A DNA stretch of 64,000 nt from Chondrus crispus (GCF_000350225.1 NW_005179228.1:37074-101073), one strand, 5' to 3'. Positions 40,590 to 51,439 are shown, counted from the first letter of the stretch. The notes: generated from the letters alone by a model not told the origin. A program made the numbers and translations.

Positions 40590-42088
40590 GAACTATGTTA
40601 CTCGCACAAGCGCTATGCGTCCAGTTCCATTCACTTGGGTCTTTAAGCTCAAACCACTTGACATTGAAGACCGTAAATTTCTACACAAAGCTCGTTGTTG
40701 TATCAGAGGTGACCGTCAAACACCTCATGTAGATTTCGACCCATCCAACACGTACGCCCCCGTCGCAAGCTACGAAGCGATTCGACTTTTATTAGCTTTC
40801 GCGGTAGGGGAGAATCACATCATCGAAGGCGCAGACATCAGCAACGCGTACCTCTATGGCAACATTGATGTCCCCATATTCATGGGGCAGCCTACCGACT
40901 CATCTGGAATTGAGGCACTTCCCGGAATGGTCTGCCAGTTATAGAAGTCGTTGTACGGTCTGAAACAAGCAGGGGAAATTTGGGGGTCGGACTTGTTTGA
41001 TACGCTCATGAGCTGGGGATTTCGCGTCTCGAACATCGATCGTCGGGTGTTCTTCCTTCAGTCTGGAACGGAATTTATTATTCTTGTCGTCGTAGTAGAT
41101 GACATGATATTTGTGTCGAATTCCGCATCGTTGATGAACGATATCAAGAATCGCCTTTCAACTACATTCGATGTTAAATGGTTTGGAGAACTGCAAACGT
41201 TTATCGGCTGGGAGATATCACAAAGTAGCGAAGGAGTCACGGACAGACAAACCCGCTACGCTAAAGATATATTGAAAAAGTGCGGACTCGAACATTGCAA
41301 TGCGGTTTGGACTCCGCTCCCCACAAAAGCGGACCTCACATCAGCTCATGATAACGATACCCTGCTCGACCCACCACATTCCGACTATCGCTCTGCCGTA
41401 GGCGCTCTAATATATCTTGCAGTATGCACACGTCCCGACCTATCTTTCTCCGTTTCTGTCCTCGCTCGACAGGTACATGCTCCAACACAACGTCACCAAC
41501 TTCTCCTAAAACGGGTTTTGCGATACGTTGCAGGAACGATAACGTTGGGCTTGCATTTTTGCCGTCGCCGGGGCGCCCTAACGGCTGCGTCACTCCAAGG
41601 ACACCTCGATGCCGACTGGGGGGGGGGGGTGCTGTGAGACTCGGCATTGGACAACAGGATATATCACGTCCGTCAATAGAGGACCTATTCAATGGAAAAG
41701 CCAAAGGCAAACACATATCGCTTTGTCATCAGCAGAGTCCGAATATGTAGCAATGTCTTCATGCGCAAAAAAAATAACCTGGCTTCGACGTTCATTCTGG
41801 GAAATCGTTTCAAGGTCACCGTTTCACGATCACGCCTGGTGGGAACCCACAATACTATTTTCAGATAGTACAGCGGCTATATCGCTTGCTAAGAACGAGC
41901 AAGTTTCTGCACGGATCAAACATATAGACATTAAGGTTCACCACATCAAAGAGCTCATCAAACGGAGAGAAATTGTTCTTTGCTACATTCCTTCGAGACA
42001 CAATATCGCTGATATTTTTACGAAGCCCGTGAAGACGGTCACAACGAATGAGCTGCGGAAGAAACTGAACTTGGAAATGTTCCAGTGA
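40590..42088 (+). pseudogene. Copia reverse transcriptase and RNase H
   Basis: RT begins in 40615-40944 (VFKLKPLDIEDRKFLHKARC, VASYEAIRLLLAFAV, ADISNAYLYG). It is interrupted by a TAG at 40942-40944 directly before KSLYGLKQA, then continues in frame with VVVDDMIFVSN, where the catalytic Asp pair lies. RNase H starts with HLDADWGG. A G run at 41628-41637 shifts the frame to 41609-42088, which gives KSQRQTHIALSSAESEYVAM, STAAISLAKN and HIDIKVHHIKELI, the standard Copia C-terminus. Confidence 0.88.
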
Positions 42089-42539
42089 GAGGACTGAGTA
42101 AAGGTTAAGAGGTCGATAATGTCAAAAAGAAAATGTTGGCCACCATGGATGACAAAACAAACGACTCACAACGGCAAAGCTGCAACGATGTTCACCAGAA
42201 CGGGGTATTAGACACGACAACCCTCTCCCCACAGCAATGCATGTGGGCGCTCGATCGATGCCCTCACTAGCCCCGCTTCAGTACATCGTCAATTCCAGTG
42301 CCGAAGTGTGGTGTCGCACAGTATTTATATCAGACATTTCAAGCTGAAATGGGCCAGTTTAACACTGTACGGCCACTCACGGAAATGTGGTAATAATAGT
42401 CGAAAATACGAAAACAAATATTGAAAGATCGCGCGTTCGATCCTGATCAAAGAAAACGAAGTCTGCCCGAGGAGGGGCATGGTCGTCATGACAGTCGGGA
42501 CCAAAATTTAAATGATTAGAACCTGCCGCCGAGGAGGGG

Positions 42540-42760
42540 TGTCGAATCCGAGTTCTGTAAGCCAAAGCCACAGTAATAACGGCGGCAGTGAGATACGTGA
42601 GATACATGAGATACGTGAGCTCCGAGGTTCAGAGAGCGCAGTGAGTGCGTCTGCACACACGTGCACCCGCAGTGAATGCGCGGTAGCAACTGAGGCTACA
42701 AATAGGGACACTGAGGTCCCATTCTAACAAACAAAGGCAGCGACGCCATCGTTACTTTTA
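42540..42760 (+). repeat. Copia 3' LTR
   Basis: 221 bp. It matches the 5' LTR but has one additional GAGATAC-type unit and a few substitutions (for example CTGCACACACGTGCACC). Followed by CTGGG. Confidence 0.88.
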
Positions 42761-42765
42761 CTGGG

Positions 42766-43494
42766 AAGTGGAGTTCCGCCGTAAAATTACCTTCTTCTTC
42801 ACCTCTGCGAACAGCCGTGCAGACAGCACCACCCCGTTCCCCTCATAAAGAGAAGTGAACACGTGTACTTTACTACTTTACAGAAAAGTTCAGCACCACT
42901 CCGCTCCCCTCATGAAGAATCAAAGGAGCCCTGAACCCCCATAAAGAGAAGTAAACACGTGTAATTTACAGAAAAGTGAACACGTGTAACGAGCCGTCCC
43001 CTTTTTCTTGCTACACCTAGATAGACGAACGTCGAGGATTTTCCCCAAAACAGGCGAAAGTTTGAAAGTAAGTCAAATTTTGTTGAAACTGTGTCCACGT
43101 GTCCTACCGGCAAGTAAAAGTGCTCCGCTGTGATTTATGCGCATTTGCGAGACGTCTCACGCCGGAGACGAGAAGGAAACAATAGAGAGATTACGAAGCT
43201 CTAAAAATACTTCAAATTCACGACAAATCTTCGATATACGGGACAGGTGTCATTGCCTAACGAGAATTGCTCCCTGCACCGTAGAAAGATTTCGTTGGAT
43301 GCAACCCCATAACGAAATTAAAAAAAGTACCTCAGAACCACCCCTCTATATGCACTTGATTCAATCATGCTTTTGGCGCCGGAAACCGAGGAAGGACATT
43401 TGAACACCTTGCATCAACGCCCTTTCCATTGCAAACAACATCACGCACCCCATCTATCCTTCTTATCTCTCCACCATTTCGTATTCCCAACATC
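42766..43494. repeat. Repeat tail after Copia; dispersed repeat at 42800-43010
   Basis: 42800-43010 matches 14376-14476 but is expanded by internal copies of an AGTGAACACGTGTA-like unit (42860, 42956, 42981). It is probably the displaced 3' end of the DIRS-like element. Bases 43011-43494 form the upstream region of the next gene, with no recognised feature. A GAGACGTCTC palindrome lies at about 43150. Confidence 0.5.
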
Positions 43495-45189
43495 ATGGCA
43501 TCCCCCTCCTCTCGCGCATTCACACCTCCACTGACCCTTCCTGCATTGTCCCCGCCCTCCCCGTCTCATGAATCCCACGGCACCCTCGCCCGGACCTCTC
43601 CTGTTCCGACATGCCAGGAAGGCAACACACCCACCCCTCAGATCACGGCTCCTTCCCCTCCGCCCGCGAACTCCATCTCTGCAGCCGCTCTCCAAACTGC
43701 ACTTACGCAGTGCGGCGACCCCTCTCCCCCACATGCACGCCAGCAAAAATTTGCTCCTCGCTCTAAGCGCTTCCGCTTCAGCGACTCGGCCGACATCCTG
43801 CTTTTGAAAGCGGTGTCGGTTGCAGAAGCGCATGTGGCACCATGGGGTCGAAATGGCATTTTATTTGAGGAAGCTCACTGTACATTCATATCCACGGCGC
43901 CCCCGGCGTTGTTAGGAGAGAAGGACCCGCCCTCCCGTAAGAGTTTAGAAGATCGGTTCAAGGTGGTTATCTCGAAACGACGTTCGGACAATAAGAAATC
44001 CATGGCATCGTCGGGACAAGTGTGTGGTATAACTACCCACGTCCCGACCACTCGAAAACGAGGGGGGGATTAGTGTGAGGGAGCGCGCGACGCGGGGTAC
44101 CCACGCAAGCGCGGACCGATCGGAAGAACTCGTAAAGAGGGAAGTCACACGTGGCTAGTGACGCGCAGCTGAGTGGAGGTGCTATAACCACACAGCCGGT
44201 CACGGGTCAGAAGCCTGAGACTTAGAGGTAAAACCGGACGGAGTTAGCAAAAAGCCGTAAAGGGAAGGGAGGCGAGTCTACCTCCCGCTTACTGGAACGG
44301 GGCAGGTGCCCCCGGTCTTAACCCGTAAGTGGGACGCCAGGACACCTGTCCCGCTACAGTAGCTGTTACTTACTGTATACCAGCTACTGTGCTAAATTGG
44401 CTAATTTGTGCCATTAACTACTAATTGCTAATTACTTACCGTTCGGATCCTACACGTGTAACCAGCGGGGTACCACTGTACTCTGCACGGGCCGTGTGCT
44501 GTAAATATAACTCCTTACAGTTCTTCTCGCGCTTACAGCCCATCGTACTGTATCCCGGGGCGGCAGCGGTGGTGCGATTGCCTTAGCGCCGTTGTACTAC
44601 AAAGTGGAGGTGTATGCGGAGAGGGAGACGTTGCTCGACGATCTCATTTTAGACATGGACGAGCACGCAGAGGGGGAGCAGGCGGCCAAGGACCAAGGCC
44701 TGGAGAAGGAGAAGCGTTTGGCAGTTGCTGGGGAGGAACTGAGGAGCATGGCGTTAAACCGGACAGCTCGTGGTGGGGCGGAGACCGCGGGTCATACTGT
44801 AGAGGTGGAAGCAGATAACCGTTCTCAGGGTACTGCCAGTTGCGCTTCGCCGGGAGGGGGGAGGAACCCCAATGCTGGGAAGACAAGGCGGAGAATCAAT
44901 TACGAGTCGGACGAGGATACCACCGAAGCCCTTGTACGAGATATGGAGTCGCGTAGGGAGCAGGACAGTCGGCTGTTGGAGTTGGAAGAGAGAAGATATG
45001 AATTGGAAAAGAGACGTGTGGAGGAAGAAGGAAATCGGTTGGTTTGTCGTCGTTCAAGCGTCAAAACGACGCGAGCTGGATGTAGAGGAGAGAAAGATGG
45101 ATGTGGAAATTGAGGAACGGAAAATGGCCAATCTCAAAAGGAGCAAGATGATCGACTTGTTGGCGGCCCTTGCCAACAAGTTGCAGTGA
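43495..45189 (+). pseudogene. Harbinger 2 accessory (Myb/SANT-like, coiled-coil) protein, split by a solo LTR
   Basis: ATG 43495 opens a Pro/Ser/Thr-rich N-terminus followed by a trihelix-like DNA-binding region (RFRFSDSADILLLKAVSVAE, SLEDRFKVVISKRR). The frame meets the solo LTR at 44023. It continues in phase from 44607 (EVYAERETLLDDLILDMDEH) with an acidic region and a long Arg/Glu-rich coiled coil. After a frameshift near 45050 it ends in RKMANLKRSKMIDLLAALAN at 45189. The partner transposase lies convergently 150 bases downstream, the same layout as in Harbinger 1. The sequence differs from the Harbinger 1 accessory protein, so this is another lineage. Confidence 0.68.
44023..44601. mobile_element. 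Solo LTR 2 inside the Harbinger 2 accessory gene
   Basis: 579 bp, TGTGGTATAACTACC..TTGTACTACA, flanked by perfect AAGTG duplications (44018-44022 and 44602-44606). Taking it out together with one AAGTG restores a continuous reading frame through the accessory gene. It contains CACGTG at 44148 and 44453 and a CTAATT-rich block at 44394-44440. Confidence 0.85.
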
Positions 45190-45336
45190 TGCGGCTCGCA
45201 CGCTTCGCAGTGTGCGCGCCGCGCGCTTATTTTACTCTGCATTGAGGTACTGGGTAAGAGTGGGTGGGGCGCACTTAAAGAACGTTGGCACCTGGACTCC
45301 GGCCTCAAGACATGTTTTGAAGGTCAGCAATAAAGC

Positions 45337-46371
45337 TCAGGCCGTATACATGAGTCCAATGGGCGCCTGGTGGACTTTTAGAGCACGTGCGTAGTCGTTT
45401 AGAGACCAAAGCTGCTTGAGGTCCTCGTAGCTACATTGGACTGGTACGCGCAGTGCACTCATCTTGGTATTATATATTTCCTGTTCTACAGTTGCCCATA
45501 TACGGGGAAATGCTACTTGCATCCAGGGCCAGATCATATACGCAGCATCACAGTAGAGATAATACTGCCTATCGACTATAGTTAAACAGCCCTGTAGTCG
45601 CTCCTCAAGTTGGCTCTGCCGGAGAAGGGTTAAGTCATGCCTTCGACTGACCTCAGGACCATACAAAGAAAAAATTAATCCATCCGGTGTTGTAACTGTT
45701 TGATAGATTAGGCAGTGCATGCGCTTGTGCCCCGAATAGCAACTGCGTTGCATACTACGGTGTCCGCCTGGCCTGTTCATCTTGATCTTCGTGCAGTCAA
45801 TAAACCCTACGCAACTGTCTAGGGGCGCCCCTGCATTTTGGATGCTATCTGCATATAAGGGCGCCCTCTCGGCCAAAATGCCTTCACGCAGATATGTTAG
45901 CAGGTACCCCTTCCCCTCAATTAAAGTTTCTAACACCTCCCAAAAGATTTCACTCAACGCAGGTGCATGCATGCCGAATAAGTATTCGAAATCTTTCCAA
46001 CGGCATGGAGATGCAAGCTTGCGCATAACTATGCAACAGGTCGTTATAGGGTCGCACCTGTGACCATTGCGCTTAGTCTTCCCGGATACCTAGCCCATGC
46101 ATGCACTTATTCTGGTGATATCTTTCACCTGGAAACGGAAATCTCTTAAGGAACACTCGTCTGAAGACATGTTGAGGTTAAAAGTGTTAGAAGATATGGA
46201 GACAGATCTAAGCCTTATGCGTAGAATATCACCACGAGAACGCATCTCCTTGTCGCATTCTCGTATAAAATACCGCAAAGGCGCGTTACTTGCATGCAGT
46301 AGGAGCATGCGTCTGCGTTGATACCGATATCGCTGCATTGCACGCGCGAGAGAAAAATCAGTTTGCCGCAT
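45337..46371 (-). pseudogene. Harbinger 2 transposase, one in-frame stop
   Basis: From ATG 46371 the minus frame is open for 344 codons except for a single TAG at 46090-46092. The part after the stop has a helical N-terminal region (WKDFEYLFGMHAPALSEIFW), GFIDCTKIKMNRPGGHRSMQ with the first catalytic Asp, YSGHKRMHCLIYQTV, SRRHDLTLLRQSQLEERL and YYLYCDAAYMIWPWM with the second Asp. This is a DDE_Tnp_4 nuclease. The region around the expected final Glu lies in NDYARALKV and is less clear. No TIRs could be paired around this gene pair by eye. Confidence 0.72.
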
Positions 46372-47644
46372 GATGGTTGCACTGGTTGAAAATGCGTGGT
46401 GATGGGTGAGAGGTTAGCTTTCAGACAGGATGGAATACGTATGGTAAACTTTAGCTTGTAGTGGGGACGTCTCTTACTCGCCGGCGATGGGAGACCGTCT
46501 GCTAGTTCTCATATTTACACCATATTTGGTCTTTCGTAATTACATATGAGAAAAAATCTGCTATAAATGTTTCACAAAATTCTCCGTAGATGTGTAACGA
46601 AATTTAAGGATAAATTGTAGCTTGGTAATCTCTCTAATACAATCGTTAAATTTGGAGTCTGAAATCTGTAGGCAGTCGCTTGTAGTGTTGTGTTGTGTGT
46701 GTTAAAGTGAATTGTGTTTAGATTGGGACTACCTATGATAATATGTTGCTTGATTCGCACTGTAGCCTACCAATTAGCTGTATCCTACACCTTTGTGTCA
46801 CCTACCACCCACATTTGCCGTATTAGGCCTCAGGTGTACCATTCCCTTATGGAATGTGTTACCTAGCTTTAAGAACTACTTTTTAGGTACGTTTGAAAGG
46901 CTTCGTGGGTAGCAATCCTCCTTTTGGTAGCGTAGTGACACTTTTAGTTTATTTGGTAAGTATCTCCTCGAGTTCTAGAGTACTATAAATGTCTACGAGT
47001 AAACGGCCCCGGTGCTCGGAATCAAATCTTACCATCAACAAAAACCAACCACCACCGACAACCTCGCGCCAACGCGTCCCGTCTCTCCCCTGTGGCTCAC
47101 CCTCCGACCACCGCACCCCGCGCCAACCCGGCCTGTGCGTACCCCTTGCACCCCGTGCCGCGCTTGGCCTGTGCTCCCCTTTTTACTCTACTGTACCCCT
47201 TTACAGTAATTTCTCCGACAGCGTGCATTGGGCACAGTGCAGTGTCCTGCAGTGCGGTTGTGAGTTAGGTCATGGCGTGACGTGACGCGTTCCCGATATG
47301 AACTGAATGAAATTCTTTATTTTCAAAAACTGTCGCCTCGTTCGTCGTCGGTTGCCCGCGTCAGAACTCACCACGTTGAGTTGGAGACAAGACGCGAGGC
47401 TAGTACTGTACGCAGAGCGTTGTGCAGAAAAACGAATAAAAACATCCTCATTTCGCAAGCAGCAATTAGGGGTGCCTGAATTCCTGAATTCGCTCATAGA
47501 CGCGACAAGTGGCGCGCGCGAGTCTCTCGCGACACTTGAGCGGCAACGCGAGCGTGACGATGACGTGGCGCCGGCGACACGGGGGGCCAGAGGGCGGGAG
47601 CGGGAGGGCGGGGGGGGGGGGGGGGGGGGGGGGGAATTTTCTTA
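46372..47644. other. Intergenic, no firm gene
   Basis: 46400-46980 is AT-richer and shows nothing recognisable. A plus frame starts at ATG 46989 (98 codons, Pro/Arg/Thr-rich, ends 47285) but has no domain. It could be the first exon of a gene or chance. The stretch ends in a G run of over 20 bases (about 47611-47634), just before the 435-base gap, which probably caused it. Confidence 0.5.
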
Positions 47645-48079
47645 NNNNNNNNNNNNNNNNNNNNNNNNNNNNNNNNNNNNNNNNNNNNNNNNNNNNNNNN
47701 NNNNNNNNNNNNNNNNNNNNNNNNNNNNNNNNNNNNNNNNNNNNNNNNNNNNNNNNNNNNNNNNNNNNNNNNNNNNNNNNNNNNNNNNNNNNNNNNNNNN
47801 NNNNNNNNNNNNNNNNNNNNNNNNNNNNNNNNNNNNNNNNNNNNNNNNNNNNNNNNNNNNNNNNNNNNNNNNNNNNNNNNNNNNNNNNNNNNNNNNNNNN
47901 NNNNNNNNNNNNNNNNNNNNNNNNNNNNNNNNNNNNNNNNNNNNNNNNNNNNNNNNNNNNNNNNNNNNNNNNNNNNNNNNNNNNNNNNNNNNNNNNNNNN
48001 NNNNNNNNNNNNNNNNNNNNNNNNNNNNNNNNNNNNNNNNNNNNNNNNNNNNNNNNNNNNNNNNNNNNNNNNNNNNNNN
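47645..48079. other. Assembly gap, 435 N
   Basis: Undetermined bases. Long reading frames spanning it in several phases are artefacts. Confidence 0.99.
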
Positions 48080-48131
48080 CCTCCCCCCCCCTCTCCCACT
48101 CCACACACTCTCAATAACGGTAACCTGCATA

Positions 48132-48782
48132 ATGGCCTCCTCCGCAACCAGTCTCAAGCGCCCCCATCCCGACGCGCCCGTCTCCAACTTTCCCGTTCCC
48201 AACACCCACCTCTCTCCCAATGCGAAGCGCGTCCGTCGTACTGTCACCACCCCGAATACCATTGCTACCATTCTACGTTCTGACAACCCAGTCCCTTCTA
48301 AATATGCCCTCCGCCTATCTTTTCTCCAGTCCCTCCACATCCCGGAGTCAGCCGTCCTCGGCTTGTTGCAGGGCTTGTCCAACGAGGCCGCCGCCTTTCT
48401 CGCCATCGTCGATTTGAACCTCTATCGAGACAACTTGCTTCAGATCATCTCCGACTTCTCGAATAGGGGCGTCTCTATCAGCACCCTTAACGTCAAGGCT
48501 CATGCTTTCATCATGAATGAGAAGCAAGGCGTTTTGAACAGCTTCAAATCGTTCTACGGCCATCAGGCATGGCCGTGTCGCGTCGCAGAATACATTGCAG
48601 GTACCGTGTTCGGGGAAGAAACCGCTATTTCTATCAATGTCATGAGTGGCGGAGGTGTCAGAGACGTCCTCATAGCAGACTGGTGTACTTTTTACTACAA
48701 GACTCCCACCCCTACTCCACCGCAGATTATTCTACTCACTGCACCGTCCGGCGCTGTCTTCCTCATTCCCTTCATCCCTTGA
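48132..48782 (+). CDS. Hypothetical protein, product unknown
   Basis: 216 codons from ATG 48132 (context CATAATGG), intronless. The N-terminus is basic with KR-rich clusters (SLKRPHPD, NAKRVRRTV) that could serve nuclear import. The middle is helical (KYALRLSFLQSLHIPESAVL, LLQGLSNEAAAFLAIVDLNL). The C-terminus is hydrophobic. Codon use is even and C-rich, as in the neighbouring host genes, and the frame has no competing long frame after the gap. No family is recognised. It faces the 3' end of the E2 gene on the other strand, 118 bases away. Confidence 0.55.
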   Translation: MASSATSLKRPHPDAPVSNFPVPNTHLSPNAKRVRRTVTTPNTIATILRSDNPVPSKYALRLSFLQSLHIPESAVLGLLQGLSNEAAAFLAIVDLNLYRDNLLQIISDFSNRGVSISTLNVKAHAFIMNEKQGVLNSFKSFYGHQAWPCRVAEYIAGTVFGEETAISINVMSGGGVRDVLIADWCTFYYKTPTPTPPQIILLTAPSGAVFLIPFIP

Positions 48783-48899
48783 TTTCTTTATCTATCACCT
48801 CTCAGCCATATTCTGTCTGTACATATGCTTTTTATCTTCACGTAAACAACTGCCGTCTACGTTGCTCTTGAAACCTTCTTTCACTTATTCCCCCGTCCG

Positions 48900-50557
48900 T
48901 TATTTCATGTGCGCCAACATCCCCTCCGGCCCCTCGACAAACTCCTTCCACCTCCTGTTGAACATAGCCATCGTCGCCCCATCCACAATCCTGTGATCCG
49001 CCGCCCACGACACCGTCACCATGTCCCTCACTACAACCTCTGCGCTGCTATCGTCAACCACTGCCCGTTTCCTCACCGCACCGAGCGCACCAATACAACT
49101 CTGCGGCGCGAACACCACCGGATTGGCAATTCTGCCCCCGATACTTCCGATATTCGACAGCGTGAACGTCCCGTCCTCCAAATCCCTCCCTCCGAATTTC
49201 CCGCTATCCCTCAGTTCCCCGAGCCGCATCAGCTCCTCGGCGATTTCCAGCATCGACAGCCTCTCCACCGCCTTGATGTTGGGCACTATCAACCCCTCTT
49301 TTGTGTTCATTGCGATGGATATGTTGTGCGAGCTCTGGTACACGATGGTGCTGTTCTCCATATCCAGCCGCGCATTGAGCACGGGAAACTCGGAAAGCGC
49401 CATCGATGTCGCCTTGATGAAGATTGGCATCAGCGTGAAGCGAAGCTTCGCATCCGCGCCCAGCTGTGTGACAATGTGCCGGCGGAGCGCCATCGCTCCT
49501 TCCATACTCACGTCGTCGGCAAGTCCGAAATGTGGAATCTCGAGCGATGCCGCCATTGACTTCAGCATGCCCCGACGCAAACCGCGAATCGGCTCGACGG
49601 TGTTTTCGGCCCTGCCTTTCGCGGGTTCCGCTTGGCGGGTGGACTCGTGCTCTGGAACCTCGCTCGCTGACCTGGTTGGCGGGTCATGCACGTGGTTGAG
49701 CACATCTTCGTCAAGTACGCGCCCGTCGCCGCCGCTATTTGGCGTTGGTTGTCGCAGATACGCGGAAAAGGGAGGGGTTCACGCAGCATGAGTATTTTGC
49801 CAGCGCCTTTCTAGATGCGTCGCACTGTGTAGGCCGCCTCGCAGTGCCGGACCCTTCGTGCGCAGACATCGCAGCCTGGAGCAGTGGAGTGACGCATGCT
49901 TACCTCCCAGTTATTACGTCAATATCCAATCCGTGCTCGCGAGCTAATCTTCTCGTAGAGGGCGTTGCGAGCGCAATTCCGTCTGATTTGGTTGTTGCAT
50001 CTGAGCTCTGTGAATGATCTTTTATATGAGATCTTTTTGCGGGCTCTGCTTGCTGAACCGTTTCCTCCTTGCTTTCTTTTTGAGTGTCCGCATCAGGCGC
50101 CACTCCAGCCTCGGAGGTGCGAATGTAGCACTGTGGATACGTGAGCAAAAAAGTGCTTGTCAGTTAAGATTCGTTTTTCTTTCAGGACGACTATAAAAAA
50201 ACTAGAAGTGCAGGGCGGGACACTTACAAGAGGCGAACCAACTGTAGCAATATCGCCTGGTTTGTAGCTGAGCGCATCAACGATACCGTCGTACCTGGAA
50301 GAAATTTCAACAGTAGCTTTGTCGCTTTGTACCTCCACGAGCGGTTGAAATTGGGAGACTTTGTCACCCTCTTCAACGAAGAATTGAATAACTTCAACTT
50401 CGGCGATGCCCTCGCCGATGTCGGCGAGGAGGAAGGGGGTTCTGCCAGTGCTCACTGACGAAATTGCCCGTCGTACTAAATGGAGCTGGGGGGTGAAGAG
50501 CAAGGGCGGTGCCCTTCGAAGCGCGGGTGACCGTAGCAGGGAACGGAGAGCAAACAT
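48900..50557 (-). CDS. DBT: Branched-chain 2-oxoacid dehydrogenase E2 (dihydrolipoyl acyltransferase), 3 exons
   Basis: Exons 50557-50228, 50130-49904 and 49734-48900 join in phase to 463 residues. Donors are GTAAGT and GTAAGC, acceptors CCACAG and AAATAG, introns 97 and 169 bp. Domains in order: an Arg/Ser-rich mitochondrial presequence (1-38), a lipoyl domain with the lipoyl Lys in EVQSDKATVEI (K80), an E3-binding domain (LATPSTRRLAREHGLDIDVI) and a catalytic acyltransferase domain with IPHFGLADDVSM, TLSNIGSIGGRIANPVV and WAADHRIVDGATMAMF, where His and Asp are the active-site pair. The linker after the lipoyl domain and IPHF instead of a pyruvate-type motif favour the branched-chain enzyme over pyruvate or oxoglutarate E2. 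It transfers acyl groups from E1 to CoA in Val, Leu and Ile breakdown in the mitochondrial matrix. Confidence 0.92.
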
Positions 50558-51085
50558 TTGGCCCTCGAGCTTAAGAAAATGCTTGCGCTGGAAAGACTTC
50601 GAATATATTTATTTCTGAACAAGTCGAGTCTCCTCCTACTGCTCTTCTCTAGACTGCATGATGCTACGGGTTGTCAAGCTATCTCGCCGTAGGTGGAAAG
50701 ATAAGATTGTGGGGTGAATGAGAAATTGCGAGTGTAACTTCAGGCCCAAAACCGAGCAAAACCCGTCTTGAAAAAAAAAACAAAAAAATCGAGGGATGTC
50801 GCAGTTGTCGTGTTGGGCGCCAACGCTGCGACTCCGTTCCATGTGGAAGCTCACGTCTCCTAGTGACGTTGCACGTAAACAACCTCCACATATCTACGAG
50901 ATCTTGTGCTTCAACTGTCTGAAGCGCAGGTGCGAATTCGGTGCGCCGGAGAGCGACTGCTTGCATAAACAGTAAGCACGTAGATGGATGACGGACTTGT
51001 ATGTTGATGGTGGTCTCGAGCGACTCAAGCCTTGCCATCGAGCTTGTCGAAAGACGTGTAGGTCCGTTAAACTGGCGATGCAATT
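50558..51085. other. Intergenic region between E2 and TAF13
   Basis: 528 bp holding the E2 promoter and the TAF13 3' end. An A run (about 50770-50788) is the only notable feature. The overlapping minus frames here show no domain. Confidence 0.5.
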
Positions 51086-51439
51086 TCAATTTGCAACAAT
51101 CTCTTCAGCATTAACGTTTGTCGCCTTCTTAATTTCAGCCTTCATCTCTAGCAGATACCGCACCCTGTCCAATTTCTTCTTGTTCTTTCGGATGACAAAC
51201 TTAATATCTGTAACATCCGGTCTTTCTCGGCGATTTGCATGCGCTACCTCGGTTGACTTTGCCACGAGTGCGGTCATGTAGTCCAGAACTAGCTCTTCCA
51301 TGAGCCGCACGGTGTCGGCGCGTGGGTTCTGGCTGTCGCCGAACCCAGACATCATTTGACGAAGCTCCGATTTAAAAATGCGCGGGAGACCTAGCCGCCG
51401 TGAGGAGCCGCCCTTGTCCTCGGGCTTTTCGCTTGACAT
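51086..51439 (-). CDS. TAF13: TFIID subunit TAF13
   Basis: 117 residues from ATG 51439, intronless and of normal TAF13 length. The histone-fold is complete: RIFKSELRQMMSGFGDSQNP is the family signature (F-x-x-E-L-x-x-M-M-x-G-F-G-D-x-x-N-P). TVRLMEELVLDYMTALVAKS forms the long central helix, and PDVTDIKFVIRKNKKKLDRV the loop 2 and last helix. TAF13 pairs with TAF11 in TFIID and contacts TBP in RNA polymerase II initiation. The short Ser/Lys/Asp N-terminus is unconserved. The gene is divergent from ATAD5, with 497 bp between the start codons. Confidence 0.93.
   Translation of the reverse strand: MSSEKPEDKGGSSRRLGLPRIFKSELRQMMSGFGDSQNPRADTVRLMEELVLDYMTALVAKSTEVAHANRRERPDVTDIKFVIRKNKKKLDRVRYLLEMKAEIKKATNVNAEEIVAN

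Larger units (their letters stand above)
37504..42760 (+). mobile_element. Ty1/copia retrotransposon, defective
   Basis: A 5.26-kb element with short LTRs (37504-37715 and 42540-42760), target duplication CTGGG (37499-37503 and 42761-42765), a TGG-starting PBS, and gag, protease, integrase, RT and RNase H in the Copia order on plus. The PPT GAGGAGGGG precedes the right LTR. Internal stops and frameshifts (near 38490, 40260, 40944, 41630) break the polyprotein. It is inserted in the tail of the DIRS-like element. Confidence 0.92.

Noticed and set aside
47307-48782. 491-codon plus frame and several others spanning the third gap
   Set aside because: They are open only because N bases contain no stops. 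Only the part from ATG 48132 is kept.
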